A stretch of DNA of 64,000 nt, from positions 30,460,834 to 30,524,833 of the forward strand of contig CM031879.1 in the NCBI GenBank assembly GCA_018697195.1, written 5' to 3'. The notes under the pieces are model-generated. The model had not been told where the DNA came from. It was given only the letters and a program-made list of their open reading frames with translations, and did not search any database. This document shows positions 40,701 through 53,300 of the stretch, piece by piece. A program made the position numbers and the translations under genes. Each line of letters starts with the position of its first letter. Within the stretch, counting starts at the first letter, position 1. Source of the DNA: Certhia americana. Its lineage: Eukaryota; Chordata; Aves; Passeriformes; Certhiidae.

Positions 40701-43700
40701 GAGAATGAATTTAATAAGCAAAGTTTGTGTTCAAAATTAGTTGAAAATTAGAGTAAGAAATCAGCAGAAATGGGAAGAGATCATGATTTCAGTGCAACAG
40801 TCATTTTGACTATATGTTGATTTTAAAGAAGTAAAGTTGAATAAAGCTTATCACAAACATTTGCAGATATATTCGATGAATGGGAAATTTATTATATTCC
40901 TTCAGAACATTTATGAAGCAAATGAAAGATGAAGAATTAGGGTATTATGAAATGAAATATTCCAGGTTGTTTCGCATATAGTTTTAAGTTGAAAATTTGC
41001 TGTGAGGAAGAGGCTGTTTTGCTGGCTAAACCTGTTACAAAGCTGGTTGGAGGGAGGGCTGTGCAAAGGTGGGTTTTTGCAGGACCATCCGTGCTCTGGT
41101 TTTTGTCAGACTGCTGCCTCCATGTGGCCTCTCCTGTGGCACCGCGCTTGCCACGGGAGCTTCCAGCCTTCGCAGCCTCAGCTTAAAAATTATCCCCTAG
41201 CAAAATGTCCTCGTCTTAGCACAGTTACCTCAAAGTCATGTGTTCAAATTCCATTTTATTAAGGAACCATCGCTTTTTGCTGTTGCTAAATTGCTGGAAA
41301 CTGGACTAGTTAACATGCGCAGGATTGAGATTCTTTGGAGACCTCTGACTGGTCATCTGCTGGAGGTAACTAATGTCTTTTATCACTTGTACTAGAATTT
41401 AGTTTGTATTAATGAAGATCTTGTGGAAATATGTTTTTAATGTGTAATTTAAAAAAAAATCTAAATTGTAATTATGTATTTTGATTTAGGCACTTTATTG
41501 TTGCAACTCGAATGCGTTGTGGTTTGAATTTAAAAGTGAATTTTTATATTTAAATTACAATATTTTGACATCTCTCAATAGCTTTGTCTTTATGGTGCTG
41601 TCAGTCTTTATATGTTTTCGACGCAGCAGTGTTTAAAAAGATCAAGTAATTATACTTCATGTATGTGTTCTAATTAAGGTAGTGCAATTGTGTTTTACTG
41701 TTTCACACAGTACAAATATCTAGGAGGATTCTGAAATAGAATCTTCCTAGAATTGAAGCCAGGAGATTTACTAAGTAAGGGTTGTTCCTTTGTTTTTTTT
41801 AAAAAATATTTAAGCTAACTTCTGAATGCTTTCTTTAAGAGAATACTGTTCGGTTACAAAAAAGTCATAATCCTATTGCAATTTCTTTAGTATTTTAACT
41901 TCAACATGAAAAATATACTTTATCAAGGGAAAAAACCCTTACATTTTGAACTGAAAACTAAAACCAGGTGATTAAATGTAACTGTAGTTTTCATCCTCCA
42001 CACAAGAATATAGGAGAATAAAATGTAAGAATAGGGTTTGTTTTACAGTGGGTTAAGGAGAAGGCTTTTCTTCCTCATAATTCAGAATGTATTAGACACT
42101 TCTTTAGCACCAGTGCATTGTTTCTACCAGTATCAAGGATTCACCATGTCTTTTTATGGAAGCCACATGTTGCTTTATCTAGGAGAAAAAAATTAGATTT
42201 TTTTTTTTCAGGCTTTAAAGACTTAAAGCACAGGAATCTCTTTCTCTTGTTTATTTTTTTTGCCCTACAATACAATAAGGTTCACCATCCACGTCTTGAG
42301 ACTGCTCTCATCTAGCTGTCTGTTTCAGTCTGTTACCCATGCACTGTGGATAATCTGCCACTGTTTTGTAGGAAATGCTGAGTCTTTAATTTTCTTTCTA
42401 AGTACTGCCTTATTTTCTTTAAAACCTAAGTTGTTGAGGTACAGTAAGGAAGGAGGAAACATCAGCTATAATTCAATTAAACACAACCTGAGGGAATAGC
42501 TTGTTCTTTGGTTCTGGAACTGGTTATCTGGACAGAATCAGAGCATGAAGTATTTCAAATTCTCTCTTTTTATTTTATATGAAGTTTTAAAAATGTAAGT
42601 AAACCAGGAGAGTGGCTATTTCTTGTCTGCATTTTTAAACATTAAGCTAGCTTTTCTGCGTTCTTCTTTTCAGTTTGGCTAGCAGTTGATAAGGGAATGG
42701 TCCACCAATAGTAGACATCGACCTTCTTTATGATACTGCCTTGGACTTGACTCTGGGTTCTCACACCATCATCAGAGCTAGCGCTGGAAGGGTGGGTGGG
42801 AATAATTATGTAGTGGTCAATGAAACTGTACACTTCCCATATTAGTTTGAGGGTAACGTCTTAGGTACAGCACCGTTCTTACTAGCTACCTAAGAAATGA
42901 ATATGCACAATGTTTTTTAATTTTTATAGTCTAAAAAAAGCAATTAGCAAAGTTGTTATGTTTAGAGAATTTAGAGACAAAGAAAAATGAAGGTTTGAAA
43001 CTCAAGTTTAAAGATGCTTATAATTGCATTGTCAAGTTTTTAAAATAATTGAGTGTGAGGTTTATTTTATCTTCAATATGTAGTTACTTTTTGTATTTGA
43101 GAGTATAGAAGACTCTTTGTTGGCTACTGTCATGTTCCTCACTTGATTATGTTAAGCAGTGTGTGAAACTTCCAATTTTGTAGCTTTAGGTTAAGTTAAA
43201 CCTGAGAGTCTTAGGCATTTATTGAAGGGTTGTTTGGTGTTTTTTAATCAGTCATTATAGAATTAGCAGTTAGTTTATTAATTTTGGAAAATTTATTTAC
43301 TTGAATTAAACATGTAATTTTCATTGTTTCCTTCTGTGTCTTTCACTGCTTCCTATTGCTTCCTTATTCAGAAGGTATGTCTATCCAAAAGATAAATTTC
43401 TTCTTTTTACTATGAAGCCAAATTTTATCATTTAGAAATTTATTGTATTATTCTTATACTATTGTTTGTACATTCTAATATTATTAAAGTATTTTAATGT
43501 ATTTTTATATGTTGGTTAAATAAAAGTTACATTAAACAAACCATTGCTGTGTTTTCAGGTCTGTCAGCATCCCAACTCCAGAATGAGAGAATGGGGAGCA
43601 GAAGCTTTAACTTCTCTCATTAAAGCAGGACTGACATTCAAACATGATCCTCCATTATCTCAAAATCAGGTAAAGTAAGTTTAAGAGCAAATGCTTTCCT

Positions 43701-46700
43701 CCTTCATTTATAAAGCAGCTTTACTACTGAGTATATAAAGTTTGTAGCTGTAACACTCAGATGTAACTATTGTGAGCCATGACATGCATTCTAATAAACT
43801 AGCCTCTTCTGGTTTTCAGATACCTAAGAATGATGCTTGCACATTCTGTCCATTTTTTAGAACAAATTATGTGTCACCCTCATGAGTGCAAAGCAGTTCC
43901 AGAATGTTTAGAATATTTATATGATGCTGTGGCAGGTAAAAAATGTGTTGCCTAAGCTTCTAAATTGCAGCTGTTCAATCCATGATTAATAAAACATTCT
44001 AATATTTGTACTGAGACTCATTGGATATTTTTTCCAAGGTCTCTTGAGTAGGAAGCTAAGTGTAGCCCTGCTGAGTGAGCATAAAATTGCATGACACTTT
44101 TCATGGAACTGTAGCAGCATCTGGAGCTGCTTCCTGAGGAAACTGGAGAACGGGAGCCAGGAAGATAGATTTTCTGCAAAGATCCTTTATGGTCTGAATT
44201 TGAGCATTTAGTGAGTGAGCTACTGAATTAATTCAATTAATCTTTAATTTGTACTGTACGTTTTCATTCATACATAAAAATACTTAAGAGTCAGTTAAAG
44301 GTTAGCATCCTTAATATACTTTACTGTTTACTTTCAGAGGCTGCAGTTGCTTTTACTGAACCCACTAAAGGAGCTGTCAAACATAAGTCATCCTGATATC
44401 AGGATCAAGCAGTTGGAGTGTGTGCTACAGATTTTACAGAGTCAGGGTGACAGCTTAGGACCCGGTTGGCCATTGGTGCTTGGAGTCATGGGGGCAATCC
44501 AAAGTGATCAGGGGTAAGTGGTGGAAATAAAATGTTAAACTCATGTAAGATAAGAACAGTAGAAAAAAATCTGCTTATATTTTTGTGCTTTAGTAGCAAC
44601 TTCAGTAATTGTAGTGTCATTGGAATTTCGTCTTGTGAAAAATTTTACTCAACAAAAATACACTTTTTAATTCTTCCTGAAACACTCTTTATTTCACTGA
44701 ATTCATCTTCCAAATGACTGGAATATTATTCCACTCCACCTTCTCCTGCAGTCAGCATGCAGCATTCACTGAGGAGTACTCAGTGTGCCATTTCATTTGA
44801 TCTTGACCAACTGGTGGACACATCTCTGGTGCTTGCTGATACTGCTGTGTGAATCAGCTGTTGCTCAGTTTACCTGTTGTTTCTTTTTCTTCTTAAATCT
44901 TCCAGTAGTCTCTAGTGTGTTTTCTTCTGATCACTGTCTCTTTTCCTTGAAGCCTTCCTACCTAAATGGTTGCCGGTAGCAGAAGGATGGAAGATTATTT
45001 ACTGGCTGTGGGTGAATCCCTTGACTTACACAATTGACTCTATTGCCAGCATAGGTGGACTTGTTCTCTGCCCACAAGGGAAAGTGAGAGATCAAGTTGC
45101 AAGGAGTATTTTTGAAATGAGCAGTGAATTGAACATCTGCCTTTGCAACTGTAAGCACCAAGAATTATACCCACACACTCAAAATATATTTATTGGGTTT
45201 TTTAGGTGTTAGTCAAGAGCAGCAGCAGGATAGGTCATCATATAACTCTAGTGTCAGTAGAATTCTCCTTGGCATATCTCCTTTTGTCCCACCTTAGCTT
45301 GGGTCTCATAAAAACCTAAAGCCCCTTCAAATGCTTGAAGGATTTTGCTCTTGTGCCAGTATTGTTTGCACTGGCAGTAGTACCTACCAAAATTCCCAAG
45401 GATTTTGGCATTCTTGTTTGTGAGCATCCTCTTTTTTGTAATTAAGCTTCCTTTGGTCATTGTTGTTTCCACACTTGGTGCAGTGTGTTCCTGCATGCCT
45501 TTTGATTTTCACTGTTAGTGATGGATGAGAACCACCACAAATTCAAGACAGTCTTCAGATCCCATTAAATCTCAAACCCATATCTCACTGGCCGATATCT
45601 CAAGATGTTGCTAACATCTTGTTATATATTGGTCTCCTCCTACAAAGCATATGGAATAATCTACTTCAACTACATAGCACTGTTTGTCCATATCATGTTA
45701 AATAGAGTAGGAAAAACTTTAACATGCCTCCTTTTCCTTGAGAAAGAACCTAATTTCTTACCTTAGTTACAGCTGTGAGCACAAGATGCACATACAATTA
45801 TCGTACTTTAAATATTAACTTACTGACCACAAGACTTTCTTCACAAGTGTCTTCCCTCTGATCACTGAACATCCTGGATTTCAGGACAGAAGTCCACTTG
45901 CCTTCCTGGAGGACTTCTTTTCATGCTTTTATAAACACAGAAAATGCTGTTTTGATAGCCAAAACCCATACTGTGGTCACTTCTGGATTGTACAGTACTA
46001 TCCTGCCAAACAAAAGGAAGTCTGTCTTCGAAGACTTTCAGTGGAAAGCCTCTGTTTATTTTAAGCATAGGTAAAGCCCTATACAATCTTAAGGTTGCTT
46101 ACTAAGCTTAAATTTCTTCCATAGTTACCTTTTTGTGGTCATTTCTAACACCAAGGACAGTTCCGGAGTTTGAAGAGTTGAATTGCGGTTGCTGCTTGCA
46201 TGAGGGACTTTAAAACCTTTCTTCAAACACGTAGTAGTGTGGGACCTTAATTGGGAAAAGCTCTTCTGAATTTGTTCTTGTAGCTTTGCATTTGAAGTTT
46301 AGTAAGACAGGTTACTTTCCCATTAACTCTACTTCAAAATGAGTAGTGGAAGTTTACTTTGATTTCCTGCCTCCTTCTCTTTTCTCATAGTCCTTGAAGG
46401 TCACATACCTCTGAAACTTTGTACTGGAGGGGGGAACTGCAGCAGTTTTGGGTCTGTTTCATTTTATAGACTCCTGTAATGAGTATGGGGGAAAGTATTG
46501 TGTGAGTCTATACTCCATCAGTATAGCAGTGATAAATACTTTGATCTTACATGGTAGGATGGATGTTTCTCTGCAGTATTCATCATGTTAGAGAATTATT
46601 AGTTATACCATTACTCTCCATGTGAAGTTTCGTGAGTATTCCTCTTGTTTATATATCATGTTGGCTGTTACATACAGTGGAAGTGACCCACCTCTGATTT

Positions 46701-47290
46701 TGGTTTTGGATTAATTAAAAAAAAAAATTCATTTTCAATTCTGGAATAGGTAACTGACATATCTGTATTCTGAAATTTTTTCCCAGGATATATCTCCTGA
46801 AGGACACCAAGTTTCTGTATTACAAAGCTTTGAAATTATTTCTTTTTTACATTAAACGTTGAAAAAACTCTGCAGTGAAATTTAAATGCAGATTCCCTAT
46901 TTTGTGTTACCTACACTCCACCACTTCTTTTGATTCCTTCATTTTGTCTTTCACTAAATAAGATTTTAGTTGTAAATGGCCTTGCTGCTTCTGAGAACTC
47001 CTTGCACACCTTTTCTGTACTATATTTTTCTGTTTGTATTCAGAATCTAATCCTGAAGGCAAAGTAATTATTAAGAATCTATTTAATGGTAGATATTCTG
47101 TAAAATTTTTTGTCTGATATAATGTAGTATTGAAGCCAGTAAGATTACCATTATGTTAGCATGCATCTCTCCTAATAAATAAGAACAAATTTTGCTCACC
47201 TGTTTGGCATACTTGAAGTAATTTGTAACTTCTGATAGAAGCAATTCTTCAGAAGAGCTTAGTCTTTGGAAGATTATCATGCTTAAATTA

Positions 47291-47332
<42 letters not shown>

Positions 47333-50300
47333 GTCCATTATGGCTTTTTTTAATGTTCTGGCTAACACATTTGAACTAACAAGTCTTAGAATTCTAAACC
47401 AGAGAGATGGACTTTATCTAAAGTTAGCTATGGACTATTGGAAACTTTAAACTTCAGCTCCACTAAGTAGTTAACATGGACTAAACTACTTCATCAGAAT
47501 TTTAAGCTTTATCTTAAAATTATATCTCAAAAAAATCTATTTAAAATGGTGCAAGTTCTTCTCAAAAACATTAATTTGATTTTTTTTTCTTTTTGTATTT
47601 AATAATGCTGTCTTCTGAGGTGCTATATTCAAAATATTGCTGGGCTCTTGAAGAAATGTGAAATGAGCGTGTGTGTGTGCTTTGTTTTTATTTTGTTTTT
47701 TTAAGAGAGTCCTTAATACGGACTGCATTCCAGTGTCTTCAGCTGGTTGTGACCGACTTCCTTCCCACAATGCCATGTACTTGTCTGCAGATAGTCGTTG
47801 AAGTTGCAGGAAGCTTTGGACTTCACAATCAAGAGCTAAATATTAGCTTAACTTCAATTGGTTTGCTGGTGAGTTTTTTATTAACCTACAGTGATGCTGC
47901 TTCTGCCTTTCATTTTGGATTTTCTTTTTCAATGTAAACTTAGGTGTAGTCAGTTATACAAATGAAAGCCACAACCTAGCTTTTTGAGTTCCTACTGAAC
48001 TCCCATACTGTCATTTAGAATCATAGGTAAATTGAGTGAGCACCTGTTACCTTTAATCTCCATGATTCCTGGCTTAATAAAATAAATAGTACAGGGTATG
48101 TATTATGTACTATGGCATGTTCATCAGTATCTTATTTTTAATACATTTTTGTGCCCCCTAAACGGTTCCCCTAAGGGGAACCTAAAAGCTGAGAAAGAAG
48201 AGTAATTTTTGGACCTTGCAGTATTTATATATTGATCTTATTTTACCAATGTAGGAAAAAGAGTATCTTGATGTACTTCAAAATGCAAAATACCTTGTGA
48301 AAATAAGAGGCAATTTATTTCACGATCGTTAAGAGCATTTTTCTATTTTTATTGTACAACACCATATGTCTGATTTATTTTGTAGTGGAATATTTCAGAT
48401 TATTTTTTCCAAAGAGGTGAAATAATTGAAAAGGAGCTAAACAAAGAAGAAGCAGTGTTGCAGAAACAGGCAGAAGAAAAAGGAGTGATGCTGAACAGAC
48501 CTTTTCATCCTGCATCACCATTTGACTGTCTTTGGTTATGCTTGTATGCCAAACTCGGCGAACTGTGTGTGGATCCCCGACCTGCAGTTAGGAAGAGTGC
48601 TGGGCAGACACTGTTTTCTACTATTGGTGCTCATGGCACTTTACTGCAACATTCAACATGGCACACAGTAATATGGAAGGTATGATGTGTAAGCTTCCTC
48701 CGAAGGTTTTGTAAACAGCATTTGCATTTTAATAACCATTTACCATTTAATAACCATTATCACTTAGATAATTTATTAAGACTTTGTAAAGATAACATAA
48801 GGTGGCAGAAATCTGATCTCTTGGGTTTTGGGAATGCTTTTTATGCTTTGTCTTCTCTTTAAAGCCTCTTCTAAAATATAATTTTAAAATCCCAATTATT
48901 TATTTTTACTTGGGAGTTTGATAAAAAAGATGGTTTCCTTCCTACAAGAATGAGTGACTTATATTTTGAGTGAAAATGGAGCTGTTTGAGAGTCATGTGT
49001 TTGGGCTGATTTGGTATTAGATGGAGCCTTGCTTTGCATTCTGTTTTGAATCTTTCAGGAAGATCTATCAAGTGCTGTATTCTATGTCACAATCGTTGTT
49101 GTGCTTTATGGAAACTTTTAGGCTATATTTGAGCCTGCCTGTTGTACCTGTGAAGTGTCTGAGACCCACTGGTTTTAGTGTTCCCTTGGTGCTGGCAGTG
49201 TTCTTGGTGGGTTTGAGTGTGCCGTTTCCAGCCCTTCTCAAGTGGACATCAGTTTGTAGACTGTTACTCTTGGCTGCTGTGGAGACTGTTTAGAACAAGG
49301 GAATTTTCAGGGTGGCATAGTGACAGAAAGGGTAACAAAAAAATTACTAGTTTTCATTGGTTTACTATGAATACAACTATGTTATTTGAAAAGTTGCATT
49401 TTTCCTCTTTTTTTCTGGCTATTACAGGTTTTATTTCACCTGTTGGATAGGGTTCGAGAATCTTCTACAACAGCTGACAAAGAGAAGATTGAATCAGGAG
49501 GAGGCAACATCCTCATTCATCATTCAAGGGATACAGCAGAGAAACAGTGGGCTGAGACATGGGTATTAACACTGGCTGGAGTTGCAAGAATCTTTAACAC
49601 CAGGAGATACTTACTGCAGCCTCTGGGTACAATTTATAGCTATTAAAAGACACAATGATAAACTTTCTGCTTTTGTATGTTGTTTTCAGTTAAAGTACTG
49701 GGGAAGAATCTTTATCTTAGCTCAAAAATGATTTTTGTTGTATCACCTGAAATCTTATGAAAATTATGGAGCTATTTATTCATGCTCCTTAAAGGCAAAA
49801 ATTGTAACTACAGACTTCCTCTTCTGTATCACAGTACTTGAGATTAAATCTCAGTAGTCACAATTCTGTCCCAATTCTGGATGCTAAATAGTTTTTAATT
49901 ATAGTAGACTGATGACAATAATACTTTGATCTTTGGTCTTGTCAGAACATGCTTTTCCTTTTGTCTGTCTAAGGGAATGCAACACTTGCCCGGAACTCTT
50001 CCGTGGCATTAGTGTGTCAAATTTAACAATACTCTTAGAAAAGAGAACTTACCTGTAAAGTCAGTGGAGTACTGAACATGCACATTCTTCAGCTGTATGT
50101 AGTAATATTTTACAATAGCTTGGTAATTTCTACAAGAACAAAATGCAAAAGAAATAAAGAATTTATAGCTTACAAAGAAAAGTCTTCATTCGATAAATCT
50201 ACCTTCAGCATCCTATAGTATGCAATTAATGTGGATTAACTGGATATAAGTTATATTGTATTTCTTTTTGGTCATTTGTGATACAAGTATCAATATATTA

Positions 50301-53300
50301 ACAGCTAGTAAGTGTATTAGTCATTTGCAGAAATACAGTAGAATTTAGGCTATATTAAACTTGAGTTAAAACTGAATTAAAAAACTAGAACTACTTTAAT
50401 TATTCAAACCCTGTAATTAGTAATATAGAAAATTGAAGGTTAATGCTAAATTTAATGAAAAACTCAGTGCCTCAAATGAAATCTTTCCACAGTGCAATTA
50501 TCAGAGCATTTTAAAATCAATTCTTTGTAAGTATATTGCATGAGTATAGATTTGACCCTTAATTCTTTGTGTGGGCTTAACCCTTCTTGAAATCAACAGA
50601 CATCTGGTATGTATAACAACAAATCTGTTTCACTATACTGAGTGAAGAAAATGTATTTTACTGGTATGGGATGTGGTATGTTGATTTTTTTGCTAGCAAA
50701 TTTAGCATGAACATAGGTATATTGTTTCATTCTTCATGTTTATATGTTTCTCTTACATTCATTATTTCAGGTTATGGTTGAACTGATACAAAAGTAATTC
50801 AAGTGGCCACCTAATCTCTTGAAATTTCTGTGTATTAGAGTAACAAGTACATGAGCAGCCTTTTAGAGAGAGAGGGTGGGTGGGAATAGGAATAGGAAGT
50901 AAGTTCCAAATTGATTTTTTTCCCCCCTTCTCTTTTTTTAAATAGGAGATTTTTCCCAAGCCTGGGATGTTCTTCTTGATCACATCCAGTCAGCAGCACT
51001 TAGCAAAAATAATGAAGTTTCCTTGGCTGCTCTGAAAAGCTTCCAGGAGATCCTACAAATTGTTTCTCCTGTTCGAGACTCTGAGAAGCCTGAGACACCA
51101 CCTGCCATCAATGTTTCTGTACCTTTGGTGGTAGGGACAACAACTGCCACTAGTCTTGGCAGATCATTCATGAGAACTGACTCCATAGGAGAAAGAATAG
51201 GAAGATACAATGGATCTGAACCTCCTGTAATAACAGATGAGATTGAAGATTTGAATCTTTGGTGGGCAGCCTGGAACAGCTGGTATAGGATTGGATCAGA
51301 AAGTACAAGGCCTCCAATTACTTGTGATAAATTGACTTTCATTCCCAGCCAGCCTTTTCTTACAGCTTTAATTCAAATATTCCCAGCTCTTTACCAACAC
51401 ATCAAAACTGGTTTCAGCATGGATGATCTCCAAAAGCTGGGTGTCATATTGCACGGAGCTGTTTCAGTTCCAATCAGTTCAGATGCTTCCCCTTTCATCC
51501 TTCCATCTTACACTGAAGCAGTTTTGACAAGTTTACAGGAAGCAGTGCTTACAGCTTTAGATGTTTTACAAAAGGTAATAATGCAACTTCTAGTGTGTGA
51601 AATGTAAACTGCAGTGTGTTCAGCTTCTTCTCTATAGAACTATAGTGGGGTGATTTAAACATGATTTTAAAAATTATTTATAGTTGCACAGTGTGTTGTG
51701 TTTATAACAATCAGATCTCCATTCCTGCTGCAGAGTACATGTTCTGCATTGAAAGGAATGGTGTAGTCTTTATGAAATGTGCTTTTGCTTGATTGCCTAA
51801 GTACCTTAAGTGTTGTGCTGTGTTTGTAGCCATTTACTTGTCCATCTAATACTGAAGTACTGTTGACATTGATACTGAAGGTCTGTACCTGGAGATGGAT
51901 GAACAGTCCCACAAACAGTGTTCCATATGATGTCCAGCTGCCATGAACAGTCTAGAAAGAACAGTGATCATGAGAACTTAGTTTACACAAAGCAAAAATA
52001 CAGAAGATTCTCTGGCAGATTACCTACATTCCTGCCTCTTACTAGAAATCAGTTATTTAAGGAAAATGCTGTATCTCTACTTAAGAAATTCTTACTATAG
52101 AACTCATCTTCCAAGAGCACCTGTCATGAAAGTGAATCTGTAAGCAGCATATGAGGATGCTCTTTCTCTGAAAGAAAAAAAAAAAAAAACCAAATAAAAA
52201 CTACTTGCTTCTTTCTTTTTGCAGTTGTAAAATATCTCCTTGCAGAATTCAATGCTCATTCACAAAATTTCTTTATTCAAAAGAAGCAAGAATAATGAAT
52301 AATATCATGCATTTATATTAAGCACTACTTTTAAAAAAACTGTTTTAAAAAAACACCCCTGCCCCAAAAATACCCCCAAACCACAAAGCTTACTTGGGAA
52401 ATGCCAGAATTGGAATATCCACGTGACCTGACCTCATTCCCTTTGGGCTTTCATGATATGACTACTTTGCTTTACTATGTGGCCATACATCCCCTCGTGC
52501 TGCTGTCAGGATCCTGCTCTCCTGTCTCAGCTGACAGAACACATGGTGGCTGCCAAATGAACAGCAATTCAGTGTCTTGTTTTCTCTTTTGCTTAGTGGG
52601 AGCTGATTAATCTCAAACATAAGGAAGGTAGAATCATTAGCTTGCAGCCATTCCTTTAGTTGATGGTTTTAACAAATATTCATTCATGTGTTTTGAAAAC
52701 AGGTATGAGAATAGCATCATAAAAAGGCTTGGGTTGGAAGGAACCTTAAAGATCATCTAGTTCCAACCATCCCTGCCATGGAAATGCTATGGAGTGAATT
52801 ATTTTGTTTAAATTTCAATTCAGTTTGCTTGGATAGAAGTTGGTATTAAATCTCAGTTTTGTATGTGGATGTATAAATAACTGGAAGTTTTAAAACCAGT
52901 CATGTCTGCTACATTTTCATCCTTTTCCAATCAGGCTTGACCCTTTTTTTATCCTCCCTTTTCCAGCAGGTCAGTCCAGCCCAAATCTTGTTTTTACCAT
53001 TTGATCAGTCTATTCATTCATCTCAGATTTTTTTTTTGTTTTTTAGTCTCCTTATCCACATGATCTTAGATTCCAAAGGCTGCAGTTATTAGGGCTTTTC
53101 TAAGAAGGGGTTACCAGAGTTGAGCTCATTTTACACCCTTTGTTTTGTTCTTTGTTGTCTTCTTATTTCTCATTAGAACTAATTTTCTAGTCTTTTACTG
53201 CTGTAGTATAGGGGGGTTGGGGTTTTTTGGTAGTATAAGCACACTGCTTCTGAAATGTTTTTCTTTTTAAAGCAAGATTATGAGTTTCAGCTATACCAAA

